64,000 bases of DNA, taken from contig NZ_CP041186.1 in the NCBI RefSeq assembly GCF_006517175.1, positions 3,499,074-3,563,073 of the forward strand, given 5' to 3'. Under the pieces are notes generated by a model, which had not been told where the DNA came from, made no database searches, and saw only the letters and a list, made by a program, of their open reading frames with translations. Position numbers and translations under genes: made by a program. The stretch comes from Persicimonas caeni (GTDB taxonomy: Bacteria > Myxococcota_A > Bradymonadia > Bradymonadales > Bradymonadaceae). Each line of letters opens with the position of its first letter. Position 1 is the stretch's first letter. Below are positions 1 through 8,729 of the stretch, in pieces.

Positions 1-78
1 GGGGTTGCGGATGGCGTAGAAGGCCCGAAAAATATACGAGGAGCCGTCGACGATGTAGAGGGTGTTGGAGTTGGGCAT
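1..78 (-). CDS. polA: DNA polymerase I, N-terminal fragment (cut by window edge)
   Basis: Only the first 26 codons are present; the gene runs off the left edge. The translation begins MPNSNTLYIVDGSSYIFRAF and ends YAIRNP. The LYIVDGSSYIFRAFYAI stretch is the classic start of the 5'-3' exonuclease domain of bacterial Pol I, where the Asp of VDG is a metal ligand and the following Ser/Tyr/Arg residues contact DNA. The ATG follows a 48-bp gap after the next gene upstream on the same strand. A stand-alone flap endonuclease would look the same at this length, so polA is the most likely rather than the only reading. Confidence 0.75.
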   Translation of the reverse strand, partial: MPNSNTLYIVDGSSYIFRAFYAIRNP

Positions 79-126
79 TGAACTGCAGGGGTCTGGGGGT
101 TTGGGTGCTCGGGGTCTCGGTTGGAG

Positions 127-1797
127 CTACAAGTAGCTCAGCAGCAGCAAAATCCCAAGGGTGAAGAAGACGAGGGTGGCCACGACGATGAAGATCTGCA
201 ATCCGGCCACCCAGTTGGCCTCGTTGATGCTCTTGTCGAGCTGGGCGTAAGCCTCGTCGCCCTCTTCGTCGAGAGACATCTCGAGCTCGACGTCGCGGAG
301 CATCTGGTTTTGCTGCTGATAGCTTTTGACGCCCATGAGTACGAGGTAGCCGACCACCGCCAGGCCGATCAAAAGCGCGATGGCGGTGAGGATCATTAGG
401 TCGCCTTTGACGTCGTCCTTCCACGCGGCGAGCTTCTCGCGAGCGGCTTTCTGGCTGTTGATCAGCAGCGGCGGCGCGTCGAAGTGGCGCGGCACTGCCT
501 CGAGCATCGCCACGATCCAGAGCCGAAGCTTCGCGGTGTCGACCGTCGTCACGAAGACGTCCGAGCCGGCGACGGCGTCAAAATAGGGATCGTCGGTGCG
601 TTCGGCCACATAATCGGCGAGCTTCTGGGCGGCTTGCTGGTAATCGTCGAGTCCCCGTCCCTCGGCTGCGACCAGATACTCGATGTCCCAGGCGCCGCCG
701 GCGTCGTAGATGCTCTTGTAGACCTGCACTCGGTAGAGCAATCCCTCCTCGTCGAGCGCGGGCACCTTCGCCCGAACGCCGCTTCGGTCGGGGCGAATGC
801 CAAAGGCAGCCGCGTCCACCCAGTCGTCGCCGTTGTACAGGTCGACCATCACGCCGCCCGACTGGAATAGGCTGTACACCACGCCGTCGGCCGGCTCGCC
901 GGAGACGGCCAGCGGCTCGTTCATCTGGAGCGCCACCTGCGTCGGGACCGTCGTCACGTGCAGCTTGGCGGAGCTGGGTTCTTCGCCTTCACGCTCGGGC
1001 TTCGTCGCCAGCGTCCAAGTTTGGTCGGTCATGGCGACGATATCGAGCCGCGCGAGGCCCATCTCATCGGTGCGAAGCTCTTTGGGGAGGTCCCCTTGGC
1101 GCATGCCTTCGGCTTTCTCGAAGACGAGTGCGACCGACACGGGCTCTTTGGTCTCACGATCGACGGTGCGCAGGAAGACTTCACTTCGCAATCCGCGCGA
1201 GACTCGGCCGTCGGCCGGCAGCAACTCGATCTGGATGGGGCCTTCTGAACTCGCGACCGTTTTCGTGCCTCGGCGGCCGTCGTCTTTCGGAAGCCGCTCG
1301 GTGCGCCGGGGCCAGTAGTCGACCGGAGCCGTTCGCTCGGCGACGGCGATTTTGGAGCCGGTGCGAAAGTTTTCGACGTTCGAACCATCGGCACGCACGA
1401 CCAGAGCCTGCTCACCGGCTGTCCAATCCTCCGGGACCGTTGCCTTCAGGTGGACGTGTCCGCTGGGCGCGGTCCGGGCCTTGGCGACGCCGGTGGAGGG
1501 GAGCGCGAGCAAGCTGTCGAGCTTTTCGTCGCTCTCGTAGGTTCCGTCGACCAGCGTCAACTCGATGCCCGCCCCGCGGATGAACTGGCCGCTCGGCGCG
1601 TCGAGCACCACCCCGCGCATGGCGTTGGGCCGCCCTTTTTCGAAGGTTTGATCCCCTTGGATATAGGCTGCGTATTCGACTTGGAGCAACGAGACCCAAA
1701 CATACACGCCAATCAGCGCCGCCAGGCACACCACGTACAGGCCGATGGCCGTGTGGCGAAACGTCGGGCTGGTCAGCTTTTGGGCCCAGTTGTTCAT
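127..1797 (-). CDS. Hypothetical membrane-anchored protein with Ig/carboxypeptidase-like extracytoplasmic region
   Basis: 556 aa. A hydrophobic segment near residues 17-37 (IGLYVVCLAALIGVYVWVSL) anchors the N-terminus; two more lie near 463-485 and 530-555. The long middle part has short beta-rich stretches such as RGVVLDAPSGQFIRGAGIEL and VPVQVAL-type sandwiches, resembling carboxypeptidase-regulatory or MG2-like domains. Between the two C-terminal helices is an acidic coiled stretch (QQQNQMLRDVELEMSLDEE). Its start codon overlaps the stop of the M23 peptidase gene (ATGA), so the two are translationally coupled and it may work with the peptidase in the envelope. No catalytic motif is recognised; function unknown. 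Confidence 0.8.
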   Translation of the reverse strand: MNNWAQKLTSPTFRHTAIGLYVVCLAALIGVYVWVSLLQVEYAAYIQGDQTFEKGRPNAMRGVVLDAPSGQFIRGAGIELTLVDGTYESDEKLDSLLALPSTGVAKARTAPSGHVHLKATVPEDWTAGEQALVVRADGSNVENFRTGSKIAVAERTAPVDYWPRRTERLPKDDGRRGTKTVASSEGPIQIELLPADGRVSRGLRSEVFLRTVDRETKEPVSVALVFEKAEGMRQGDLPKELRTDEMGLARLDIVAMTDQTWTLATKPEREGEEPSSAKLHVTTVPTQVALQMNEPLAVSGEPADGVVYSLFQSGGVMVDLYNGDDWVDAAAFGIRPDRSGVRAKVPALDEEGLLYRVQVYKSIYDAGGAWDIEYLVAAEGRGLDDYQQAAQKLADYVAERTDDPYFDAVAGSDVFVTTVDTAKLRLWIVAMLEAVPRHFDAPPLLINSQKAAREKLAAWKDDVKGDLMILTAIALLIGLAVVGYLVLMGVKSYQQQNQMLRDVELEMSLDEEGDEAYAQLDKSINEANWVAGLQIFIVVATLVFFTLGILLLLSYL

Positions 1798-3257
1798 TGC
1801 GCTCCGACCGCCGGTTGGTCGTCGATCTCCGCGGTGGGCAGGGCGGGCGCCGATTTCTTCAACTCGGCGTCGAGTTTCTCTTTGAGCGGCGTGGCGATCT
1901 CATCGACGAATCGCGTCTTCTCGGCGCCTTTGAGCGGCTCGGCCCGCGCGAAGTCGACCTTGCGTGGGTTGACGTACTTGCCGTGACGCTTCATGCCGAA
2001 GTGAAGGTGCGGACCGGTCGAGCGACCGGTGTTGCCCACTTGGCCGATGATCGTCTTCTTGGTGACGCGCTTGCCAGGGCGGATGCCCTTCGAAATCTTG
2101 TGCAGGTGCGCGTAGTAGGTGCGATAGCCGTTGGCGTGCTTGATGGCGATGAGCTTGCCGTTGGCGCCCTTCCAGCCGGCAAAAGTCACCGTGCCGTCGG
2201 CGACCGCGCGAATCGGCGTGCCGGTGGGGGCGCCGTAGTCGATGCCGTTGTGCATGCGCATGCGCTTCAACACCGGGTGGTAGCGCTTGCCGTAGGTACT
2301 CGTCACACGCACCGAGGCGAGCGGACTCTTGAGGAACTGGCGCTGCAGGTTTTCGCCGTTTTCGTCGTAATAGCCCGACTCACCGTCGTCGCTCTCGTAG
2401 TAGAAGCCGTAGTTGATCCCACCGCGACCGGCATACATGCCGGCGACGATGCGTCCGTAGCGCAAGAATTTGCCGTCGAGGTAAATCTTCTCGAAGGCCA
2501 GCGCGAAGCGATCCCCCGGGCGAGTTTCGGCGTTGAAGTCGACGGTATAGGCGAAGATGTCGGCGAAGCGATAGATGAGCGAGCCGTCCTCGCCCTGCTC
2601 GATCATCGCCTGCCACAGGCTGCTGTTGACGACGCCGGCGATAACCTCTTGGCGCGTTTGGACGGGGACCTCGACCTTTTCGGTCTCGTATTTACCCTCG
2701 CCGGTGCGCACCGTCTCCCAGATATCCTCCGGCGAGGTCTGGTAGCGAAAGCGGGTGATATTGCCCTCGTCGTCGACCTGGGCGAACCACTCGTCGCCGG
2801 GGCGACTGCGGCGAAAGTCGAATTTCTTGCCGGTCGCCGAGACCACCGCGTGGATCGCCTGCGCGGAGAGATTGCGATCTTGGAGCGCCAAGAAGACCGA
2901 CTGGTTCTTCTGCAAAACCCCGCGCACGGCGACCGACTCACCTTCGGTCCACTCGGCGGTGAGCTCCTCGTCGCGCTTGCTCGTGCCCAGATCTTCGGAG
3001 GCCTCCTCGACCTCGAGCGGAGCGCGCGCCGCGTCGACGCTCTCGTCGATCACCGCCGTGGCCGCGCTCAGCGCCACCCCGCGCATGTCTTTCTTCTCGG
3101 GCTGGACGTCCTCTTGGGAGTACCACCACCATCCACCGGCTGCCGCAGCGATCAGCACCAGCAAGAACAGCATGCGCCGCGGCCCACGATTGCGCCGTCG
3201 ACGCCTCCTGCGCCGCTGATTCCTGAGCAGATCATCCATCGGTGGATACTTCGACAT
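1794..3257 (-). CDS. M23 family metallopeptidase, membrane anchored
   Basis: 487 aa from the ATG preceded by AGGGAACGAG; a longer frame to 3329 exists but lacks a better ribosome site. An unusually Arg-rich cytoplasmic tail (about residues 15-28) precedes a membrane helix (29-46). The middle part (about 100-260) resembles the OapA/LysM-like region that precedes M23 domains in MepM-type enzymes. The C-terminal lysostaphin-like domain (about 320-440) has the zinc motifs HNGIDYG (HxxxD) and HLHFGM. Such enzymes cleave peptidoglycan cross-links at the periplasmic face, or bind amidase regulators if inactive; here all metal ligands are present, so activity is expected. It is divergently arranged from the nuclease gene to its right and coupled to the membrane protein to its left. 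Confidence 0.9.
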   Translation of the reverse strand: MSKYPPMDDLLRNQRRRRRRRRNRGPRRMLFLLVLIAAAAGGWWWYSQEDVQPEKKDMRGVALSAATAVIDESVDAARAPLEVEEASEDLGTSKRDEELTAEWTEGESVAVRGVLQKNQSVFLALQDRNLSAQAIHAVVSATGKKFDFRRSRPGDEWFAQVDDEGNITRFRYQTSPEDIWETVRTGEGKYETEKVEVPVQTRQEVIAGVVNSSLWQAMIEQGEDGSLIYRFADIFAYTVDFNAETRPGDRFALAFEKIYLDGKFLRYGRIVAGMYAGRGGINYGFYYESDDGESGYYDENGENLQRQFLKSPLASVRVTSTYGKRYHPVLKRMRMHNGIDYGAPTGTPIRAVADGTVTFAGWKGANGKLIAIKHANGYRTYYAHLHKISKGIRPGKRVTKKTIIGQVGNTGRSTGPHLHFGMKRHGKYVNPRKVDFARAEPLKGAEKTRFVDEIATPLKEKLDAELKKSAPALPTAEIDDQPAVGAQ

Positions 3258-3343
3258 TCTCGTTCCCTGCGATATAACTTCAGTGATCGAGTGGCTTTCT
3301 CTCGATCCCTCGAACCCTCGATCTCTCAATCACTCTCTGTACC

Positions 3344-4717
3344 ATGTCCTCGAAGTTCAAAAAACGGCTGAAACAACTGCACGGCTCTCGTGAAAAGCGC
3401 CGTCGTCAGTCGACGCAAGACGAGCAGTCGCGTGTGTTCACCGCCGATGACGTCGAGGAGCAGGATTTGGGCATCGCCACATCGGCGGTCGATGCGTGGC
3501 GCGACCACGGCGCCGACAGTCGCCCGACAGCCCGCGGTGAGGCCCATTTTCTAGTGCGCCATCACCCGCAGTCCCACCAACACGGCACGAAGCGGCTTGC
3601 CGAGGGTGCAGCGGTCACGCTCGAGGGCTTCCGAAAGCAACTCAACGATGCGCGCTTGCATTCCGCCGATCCGAGCCGCCTGGTCTTTTTGGACCTCGAG
3701 ACCAACGGGCTGTCGAAGACGAGCTTTCCGTTCTGTATCGGGATCGGCGTCTGGGAGGGCTCGCAGTTCGGGGTCTACCACTACTTCACCCCGACCGAGG
3801 CGGACGAGCCTGCCTCGCTGAGCGCGTGCGCCGAGATCTTACGCGATTGCGAGGGGTTGTGCACGTTCAATGGAAGCTCGTTCGATGTGCGCATGCTCCA
3901 GCGGCGCTTCAGTCATTACGGCATAGAGCATCCACTCGACGATCTTGCCCACCTCGACTTGCTGCATCTGGCTCGAAAACTGTTGCCCGATCGCAACGGC
4001 CACAAGCTCTCGCAACTCGAGGAGGACGTGCTCGGCTTCGGGCGCACCGATGACGTACCCGGCGCGAAGATCCCGGGCCGGTGGAAGCAGTACCTGAAGA
4101 CCGGGTCGCCCCATCTGCTGCTCGATGTCTTCGACCACAACAGACTCGACATCCTCTCGATGGTGGTGCTGCTGCCCGCACTTGCCGAAGGACTCGGAAG
4201 CAGCTCCGACAGCGCCCGCTTCAAGAACCGCGCTTCCAAATCCGATCTCGGAAACAGACCTTCGAGCAGTGGTTCGGATCAACAAGCTCGACCGCCGAAG
4301 GCAAAGCCGAAAACCAAGCTCGCCTCTCAACTCTCGCGCACTTACGCACTGCGCAAGAAGGCGCAGTCGGGCGGGCGTCGCCAGCCGGAGACTCGCCCGA
4401 CGGAGCAAGCACGACAAGAGGATGTTCCACGTGAAACAGTGAAACTTGCAGGATCGTTTTCACGCGCGAAGCTCCGGCGAGGCATGCCGATCGGCACGCG
4501 GCTTCGCGAATTGCGGGGGGAAGTCGAGCGGCTCGAAAGAGAAGGACGAGGCGATGAGGAGCGCGACGAAATCGTGCACCGTTTGCACGAAATGGTCGCG
4601 CTTTCGCCGCGCAACCCGTTCGCGCTCGAAAGACTTGTCGACTACTATCGAGGCACGGGCGACGCGGCCCTGGCCGATCATTTCGCCAAGCGGCTCGACG
4701 AGACGTCGCCCTTCTGA
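3344..4717 (+). CDS. YprB-type RNase H-like (DEDD) exonuclease domain protein
   Basis: 457 aa. The central domain (about residues 107-285) carries DEDD-family exonuclease motifs: LVFLDLETNGL (motif I Asp/Glu), CTFNGSSFDVRML (motif II Asp) and FDHNRLDILSM (motif III with the final Asp). The HKLSQLEEDVLG segment is typical of the YprB ribonuclease-H-like family (PF13482). The N-terminus is a basic tail (KKRLKQLHGSREKRRRQ) that could bind nucleic acid; the C-terminal third is low complexity followed by a helical region resembling a TPR pair. A perfect parS-like sequence lies inside the coding region. It converges on the next gene with only 22 bp between them. Substrate unknown; DNA or RNA processing is expected. 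Confidence 0.8.
   Translation: MSSKFKKRLKQLHGSREKRRRQSTQDEQSRVFTADDVEEQDLGIATSAVDAWRDHGADSRPTARGEAHFLVRHHPQSHQHGTKRLAEGAAVTLEGFRKQLNDARLHSADPSRLVFLDLETNGLSKTSFPFCIGIGVWEGSQFGVYHYFTPTEADEPASLSACAEILRDCEGLCTFNGSSFDVRMLQRRFSHYGIEHPLDDLAHLDLLHLARKLLPDRNGHKLSQLEEDVLGFGRTDDVPGAKIPGRWKQYLKTGSPHLLLDVFDHNRLDILSMVVLLPALAEGLGSSSDSARFKNRASKSDLGNRPSSSGSDQQARPPKAKPKTKLASQLSRTYALRKKAQSGGRRQPETRPTEQARQEDVPRETVKLAGSFSRAKLRRGMPIGTRLRELRGEVERLEREGRGDEERDEIVHRLHEMVALSPRNPFALERLVDYYRGTGDAALADHFAKRLDETSPF
4423..4438. other. parS-like ParB-binding site 1
   Basis: TGTTCCACGTGAAACA matches the widely conserved chromosomal parS consensus TGTTNCACGTGAAACA at every position. It lies inside the YprB-like nuclease gene, as many parS sites lie inside genes. 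Function is inferred from sequence; no parA or parB is in the window. Confidence 0.7.
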
Positions 4718-4739
4718 GCGATCAATTCAGATGATCGAC

Positions 4740-5078
4740 TCAGACGTCTCGGCGAGCGAGGTACTCTGCAAAGCTGATCTTGGGTCCGCTTTTGGACGTA
4801 TCGTCACCTTTGGGTGACTCGGCGGCGTCGACCTCGTCGTCGGCCTCGTCGGCGTCTTCCTCTTCGGACTGCGGCTCGTCGGGCTCTCGCGCCTTCTTCT
4901 CACGCGCTCGCCGGTCGTCGAAATCGGCCTTCTGCTCCATGAGCTTACTCTTTTTGACGACTTCGACCGATGCCTTGATCGCCTCACTGAGCAGCGTGGT
5001 CACGGCGGTGATCACCGCCTTTTCACCGACCTTTCGCCACAACGAATCGCTTGCCTTGCTCGCTAGATTCTCGATCAT
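4740..5078 (-). CDS. Hypothetical small protein with acidic C-terminal tail
   Basis: 112 aa. The first half (MIENLASKASDSLWRKVGEK onward to about residue 50) is predicted helical and amphipathic with no clear membrane span. The second half is strongly charged, with an acidic run rich in D/E/A near residues 68-90. AGGCGAGGACG precedes the ATG. It stands alone between a convergent nuclease gene and a divergent Sel1 lipoprotein gene. No family recognised. The overlapping frame at 4727-4987 is a poorer candidate because it is Arg/Ser-rich shadow sequence. Confidence 0.6.
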   Translation of the reverse strand: MIENLASKASDSLWRKVGEKAVITAVTTLLSEAIKASVEVVKKSKLMEQKADFDDRRAREKKAREPDEPQSEEEDADEADDEVDAAESPKGDDTSKSGPKISFAEYLARRDV

Positions 5079-5273
5079 CGTCCTCGCCTCGCTACGTCGA
5101 GCTTACCTACGACTAATTGTTGCCCCGTATTGTGTCGATATCAAGAGACGGGGGCTCGAGATCACAAAACGGCTTCACGTCGTCTATTCTTCCACCCTGT
5201 TCAAGATGCACAACACGTTTACGTTTTATCTACGACCCACTCCACAACCCATTTCTGCCATCGGGGGCTCGAA

Positions 5274-6011
5274 ATGAAGCGCTATTGTACTTGGATTGCT
5301 GTGTTTTTGATCGCACCACTGACCATGATGACCGGCTGCAGTCACACGCCGCAGGAGAAATACGAAGAGGCCGCGCAAAATCCCGAGGAGGCCCCGCGGT
5401 TGTACCGCGAGTCGTGTACCGAAGGCTACGCGCGCTCGTGCTACAAGATGGGCGTGATGCGCTACGAGGGGCACGGGATGGAACGCAGCATCGACAAGGC
5501 GCTCGGCTACTTCGACCAAGCGTGCGAGGGAGGCCACGCCGAGTCGTGTGGCATTCTGGGGGCCATCTACCTGCGCGGTGACCAAGTGCGCTCGGACGCT
5601 CCGCGCGCGCTCGACTACTTCAAGGAGAGCTGCGAGAACGGGTTTTCGCCCAGCTGCGTCACCGCCGGGCTGATGAACTACGAGGGTACGGGCATCCCGC
5701 AGAACTTCACCCGCGCGGTCGAGTGGTTCGAACGCGCTTGCGATGCCGATGACGGCACCGGCTGCGGGTTGGCGGGCGTGATGTACTCGGAGGCGCGTGG
5801 CGTCGATCGCGATTTGGCGCGTGCGCTGGGCTTCTACGAAAAGGGCTGCGACCTGGGTCGAGCGGAGGCGTGTCACGCCGCGGGCATCCTGTACGCCAAT
5901 GGCGGCGGCGTCACCCGCAGCCACGACAAGGCGCGCCAGTGGTTCCAGCGCGGCTGCGACGAGGGCCTGCAGGAGAGCTGCGAGATGCTCAACACCGGCG
6001 GCGCCTACTGA
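5274..6011 (+). CDS. Sel1-repeat lipoprotein (Hcp-like, cysteine-rich)
   Basis: 245 aa from the ATG just after TCGGGGGCTCGAA; the longer upstream frame would place 48 non-signal residues before the signal peptide. Residues 1-21 form a lipoprotein signal (MKRYCTWIAVFLIAPLTMMT then GC). The rest is about six Sel1-like repeats of roughly 36 residues, each with the GxxxLGxxYxxGxGVxxDxxKAxxxY pattern (for example GMERSIDKALGYFDQACEGG). Pairs of Cys seven to eight residues apart (SC..ACEGGHAESC) recur in every repeat, as in the disulfide-bridged Helicobacter cysteine-rich proteins, fitting an oxidising periplasmic or surface place. Such proteins are scaffolds for protein contacts; partner unknown. 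Confidence 0.9.
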   Translation: MKRYCTWIAVFLIAPLTMMTGCSHTPQEKYEEAAQNPEEAPRLYRESCTEGYARSCYKMGVMRYEGHGMERSIDKALGYFDQACEGGHAESCGILGAIYLRGDQVRSDAPRALDYFKESCENGFSPSCVTAGLMNYEGTGIPQNFTRAVEWFERACDADDGTGCGLAGVMYSEARGVDRDLARALGFYEKGCDLGRAEACHAAGILYANGGGVTRSHDKARQWFQRGCDEGLQESCEMLNTGGAY

Positions 6012-6206
6012 GCCGGTCCCGGTGGTGCGACTGACTGAATCTTCATTCACCGCAGGCACTTAGCCGCTTCAAGAAAAATCGCCTGTGGTTGTTGCGCCGG
6101 GGGCGCGGTTGTCCTAACACTGACCGTCGTACGTGGCGGGTTGACAGGTCATTTTTGGCCCGCACGTTGGTCAGCCATCATGGTCAACCATGCTCCCGGA
6201 GCGCAG

Positions 6207-7502
6207 ATGGACCTCGAAAACAAGCAGCAGAATATCGCCGCTGGCATGAAGCGCCTCGAAGCCCTCTCGGCGAGCTTCGATCGCCAGAGCCTCGACGCCA
6301 TTGCCAACCTGCAGCACTCGGCGCGTGTGCGCGAGCAGCCATGGTTGCTCGCGGGAGTCTCCGACGGTATGGGGTTGCACACCACATTGGCGGCCATCGA
6401 CGCCGGCGTGCTCCAGTACGGCGTGGGGGTGTACTACGAACCCGAGGCCCTGCTGAAGCTCGACGACGACGGCACGCCCGTCTCGCCCGTCCATTACGCG
6501 CGCTATCAGAACGCGCTCGCCCTCGAAGAGTACGCCAAACAGCGCGGCGTGGAGTTCGAGGTGCTCTTTGCCGACATCATGATGGCGCCCCGCCGCGGAC
6601 TCAAAGGGGACGTCAAAGAGGCCGCTCCTGCGTTTCCGTCCAAAGTGAAAGCAGCGTTCGAGAGGGTGCGCGCCCAGGCCCCGCGAAAGGCAGCCGTCTT
6701 CATCGACTCGGTGGCCTTCGGCAAGTGGATCTCGCCTCGGGAGGGCAAAGAGCCCATCGAGGTCCCCACCATCGACTTCGAAGGGCGAGTCATCAGCACG
6801 CGCACCAAGAGCTACCACCCGCGCGGCTACCAAGAGACGCTCGACACGATGGGGCGAAACCACGCCAAGCTTCTGCAGGCGATGGTCAGCTTCGACTGGC
6901 TCGAGCCCGCGTCGCTGACCGCCTTTTTCACGTGGGCCGGCGGCTCGCAGAACGTCGACGCGCTCGAAGGAGTCTACGGACGTGGGGCGCTGGGCGACGC
7001 CAAGATCATCGCCGAGCGTGACGTCACCGCCTTCCGCCTCTCACACGGGCTGACCTACGGCGCCCACGCCATCGTGCGTCTGCCGGCTTTCTTGTCGGCC
7101 GCACTCATGGCCATCCCCGGCGCCGGGCTCTTCGGCATGCTGTCGCGCAAGGTCTTGAGCGAGCACGGCGTCTACTGGGATATGCCCGAACTGTCGACGA
7201 TGATGCTCGACAAGCTGTTCGGGCCGGCCTGGGTACGCGAGAACCCGATCTCGCAGATCGAACTCGACACCGCCGAGATCTTGCACATGGACGAGATCTC
7301 CAACGCCGTCGAGGAGGCACACGCTCGCATCGCCGACTATCGCGCCACCCAATCTGAAGAAGAAAAGAAAAAGCCGATCCCGGTCGCCAAATCCCGCGAA
7401 CTGCTCGAGGGGCTCGTACCGGCCGACTACACCGACATCCTGGAGCGCTTCCAGCCCGACCTCAGCGGTAGCGACTCCGCCAAGACAGCCACTCCTGCAT
7501 AA
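6207..7502 (+). CDS. Divergent FabV-family enoyl reductase (enoyl-ACP / trans-2-enoyl-CoA)
   Basis: 431 aa from an ATG with GGAG five bases upstream. The order of features follows FabV/Ter: a dinucleotide-binding loop LLAGVSDGMGLHTTL near residue 50 (FabV VLGCSNGYGLAS), an AVFIDSVAFGKWISPREGK strand (FabV LIVYSLASPVRTDP), the active-site VYGRGALGDAK with the family's Tyr-x8-Lys pair, then a RLPAFLSAALMAIPGAGLFG-type helix leading to GVYWDMPELSTMMLDKLFG (FabV KGNHEGCIEQITRLY) and the closing DYTDILERF. It should reduce the enoyl double bond with NAD(P)H in fatty-acid synthesis or a related pathway. The usual AYSYIGPE segment is replaced by AFFTWAGG, so this is a distant member and substrate is uncertain. 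It stands alone, converging on a DMT transporter gene. Confidence 0.65.
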   Translation: MDLENKQQNIAAGMKRLEALSASFDRQSLDAIANLQHSARVREQPWLLAGVSDGMGLHTTLAAIDAGVLQYGVGVYYEPEALLKLDDDGTPVSPVHYARYQNALALEEYAKQRGVEFEVLFADIMMAPRRGLKGDVKEAAPAFPSKVKAAFERVRAQAPRKAAVFIDSVAFGKWISPREGKEPIEVPTIDFEGRVISTRTKSYHPRGYQETLDTMGRNHAKLLQAMVSFDWLEPASLTAFFTWAGGSQNVDALEGVYGRGALGDAKIIAERDVTAFRLSHGLTYGAHAIVRLPAFLSAALMAIPGAGLFGMLSRKVLSEHGVYWDMPELSTMMLDKLFGPAWVRENPISQIELDTAEILHMDEISNAVEEAHARIADYRATQSEEEKKKPIPVAKSRELLEGLVPADYTDILERFQPDLSGSDSAKTATPA

Positions 7503-7508
7503 AAGAGA

Positions 7509-7588
7509 TTCACCACGGGGAACACTGGGACACGGGGAACAGCTTTATATGCTTCTCCCCCGTGCTCTCCGTGTCCCCGTGGTGAGAT
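7509..7588. repeat. CACGGGG-type intergenic inverted repeat, copy 1 (possible bidirectional terminator)
   Basis: An imperfect long hairpin: TTCACCACGGGGA on the left pairs with TCCCCGTGGTGA on the right, with further GACACGGGGA/TCTCCGTG pairing inside. It fills almost the whole gap between two convergent genes. Similar sequences recur in three other gaps of this window. Confidence 0.7.
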
Positions 7589-8536
7589 CTAGTTCCCGCC
7601 GAACATCACCAAAGCCACGCCCGCGACCATTACGCCCGCGCCCAAGAAGCGTCGGGCGATGTCTTTCTCGCCGAACAGGAAGTAGCCGGCGACCATCGCG
7701 CCGACCACGCCGAGCGCGCGCTTGAGCGTCTCGACGTAGGCGATCTCGATGTAGGCGTACGAGGTGAGTTGCAGCACCATGGCGGCGACCAAGAAGAAAC
7801 CTGCGAGCACCAAGAACCAGGGCGTGAGCTTGAACTCCTGCCACACCTGCTTGGCTTTTCCGCGGGCAAAGAGCCACACGCTGAACGCCAGACCGACGCC
7901 CATGGCGAGCACCAGAGTGTGCCACATCGGGGATGTGAGGTCGCTGGCGCGCTTGTCGAGCACAGGCGTGATGCTCCAGATGATCGCCACGAGCAACACG
8001 TAAAAGCTGCCGCGTTCGGTCCACAGCGCCTTGAGCGGGGCGAGCACGCCGTGTTCCTTATTGCCCGGGTTCAGGAAGAACGCGCCGAGGCAAACCACCA
8101 GAATGCCGGCGACGCCCCAGGACGTAACGCCCTCGCCCAAGAACAGGAACGCAAAGAGCGCCGAGAAGACCGGCGTAAACGACAGGTACGGGGTCGTCAG
8201 GCTCAGCGGCGAGATCTGCATCGCGCGCAAAAAGAGGTAGTTTGCCGCCACGTTGAGCGTCACCGAGCCGAGCGCGAAGAGTAGGTAGGTGCCCGACAAC
8301 TCGGGAAACCCGGCGAAGAGAATCTCGGTCAGGGGAGTCTGCGCCTCGGGGGCAGCGCCCACTTCAGCGGCCGTCATAAACGGCAGCACGAACGGAAACT
8401 GGGTGATCATCATGCCCAGCAGCGCGATCGAAGCGGTCATCTTGCCGACGACGTGTTTTCTGGTGATATCGAGCGAGGTCCAGCAGATTGCCGAGACGGT
8501 GCCCAGAATAAGGCCAATTGTCCAAGGGGTGGTCAC
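7589..8536 (-). CDS. DMT superfamily transporter (EamA family)
   Basis: 315 aa with about ten hydrophobic helices and the two-fold EamA repeat: helices 1-5 (starting WTIGLILGTVSAICWTSLDI) and 6-10 (starting SFYVLLVAIIWSITPVLDKR). The ends of both halves carry the family signature seen as PVFSALFAFLFLGEG and LKRALGVVGAMVAGYFLFGE. Proteins of this kind export or import small metabolites such as amino acids or nucleobases through the inner membrane. It is divergent from the urate-degradation genes, so uptake of a purine breakdown product is possible but not shown by sequence. Confidence 0.88.
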   Translation of the reverse strand: MTTPWTIGLILGTVSAICWTSLDITRKHVVGKMTASIALLGMMITQFPFVLPFMTAAEVGAAPEAQTPLTEILFAGFPELSGTYLLFALGSVTLNVAANYLFLRAMQISPLSLTTPYLSFTPVFSALFAFLFLGEGVTSWGVAGILVVCLGAFFLNPGNKEHGVLAPLKALWTERGSFYVLLVAIIWSITPVLDKRASDLTSPMWHTLVLAMGVGLAFSVWLFARGKAKQVWQEFKLTPWFLVLAGFFLVAAMVLQLTSYAYIEIAYVETLKRALGVVGAMVAGYFLFGEKDIARRFLGAGVMVAGVALVMFGGN

Positions 8537-8729
8537 AGGTGTTACTTCTTGCTGCTTGAGACTTGCTACTTCAGAATTGCTGCTTGTGAGATGCTTCTCG
8601 AGTCTTCCGCGGTGCGCGGTGTTCTCGGCGCCCGAGTTATGCCAAGATGGCCCCCTGAGACAAGCCTGATCTTTGTAAGCTGCGTGCGCGTAGCCTCAGG
8701 ACCCTTCGAACGAGAGACAAGACCCGACT

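Noticed and set aside
1797-3371. 524-aa plus-strand frame opposite the M23 peptidase gene
   Set aside because: Antisense shadow caused by GC-rich third positions; the minus strand carries clear zinc-peptidase motifs and the plus frame has no family features.
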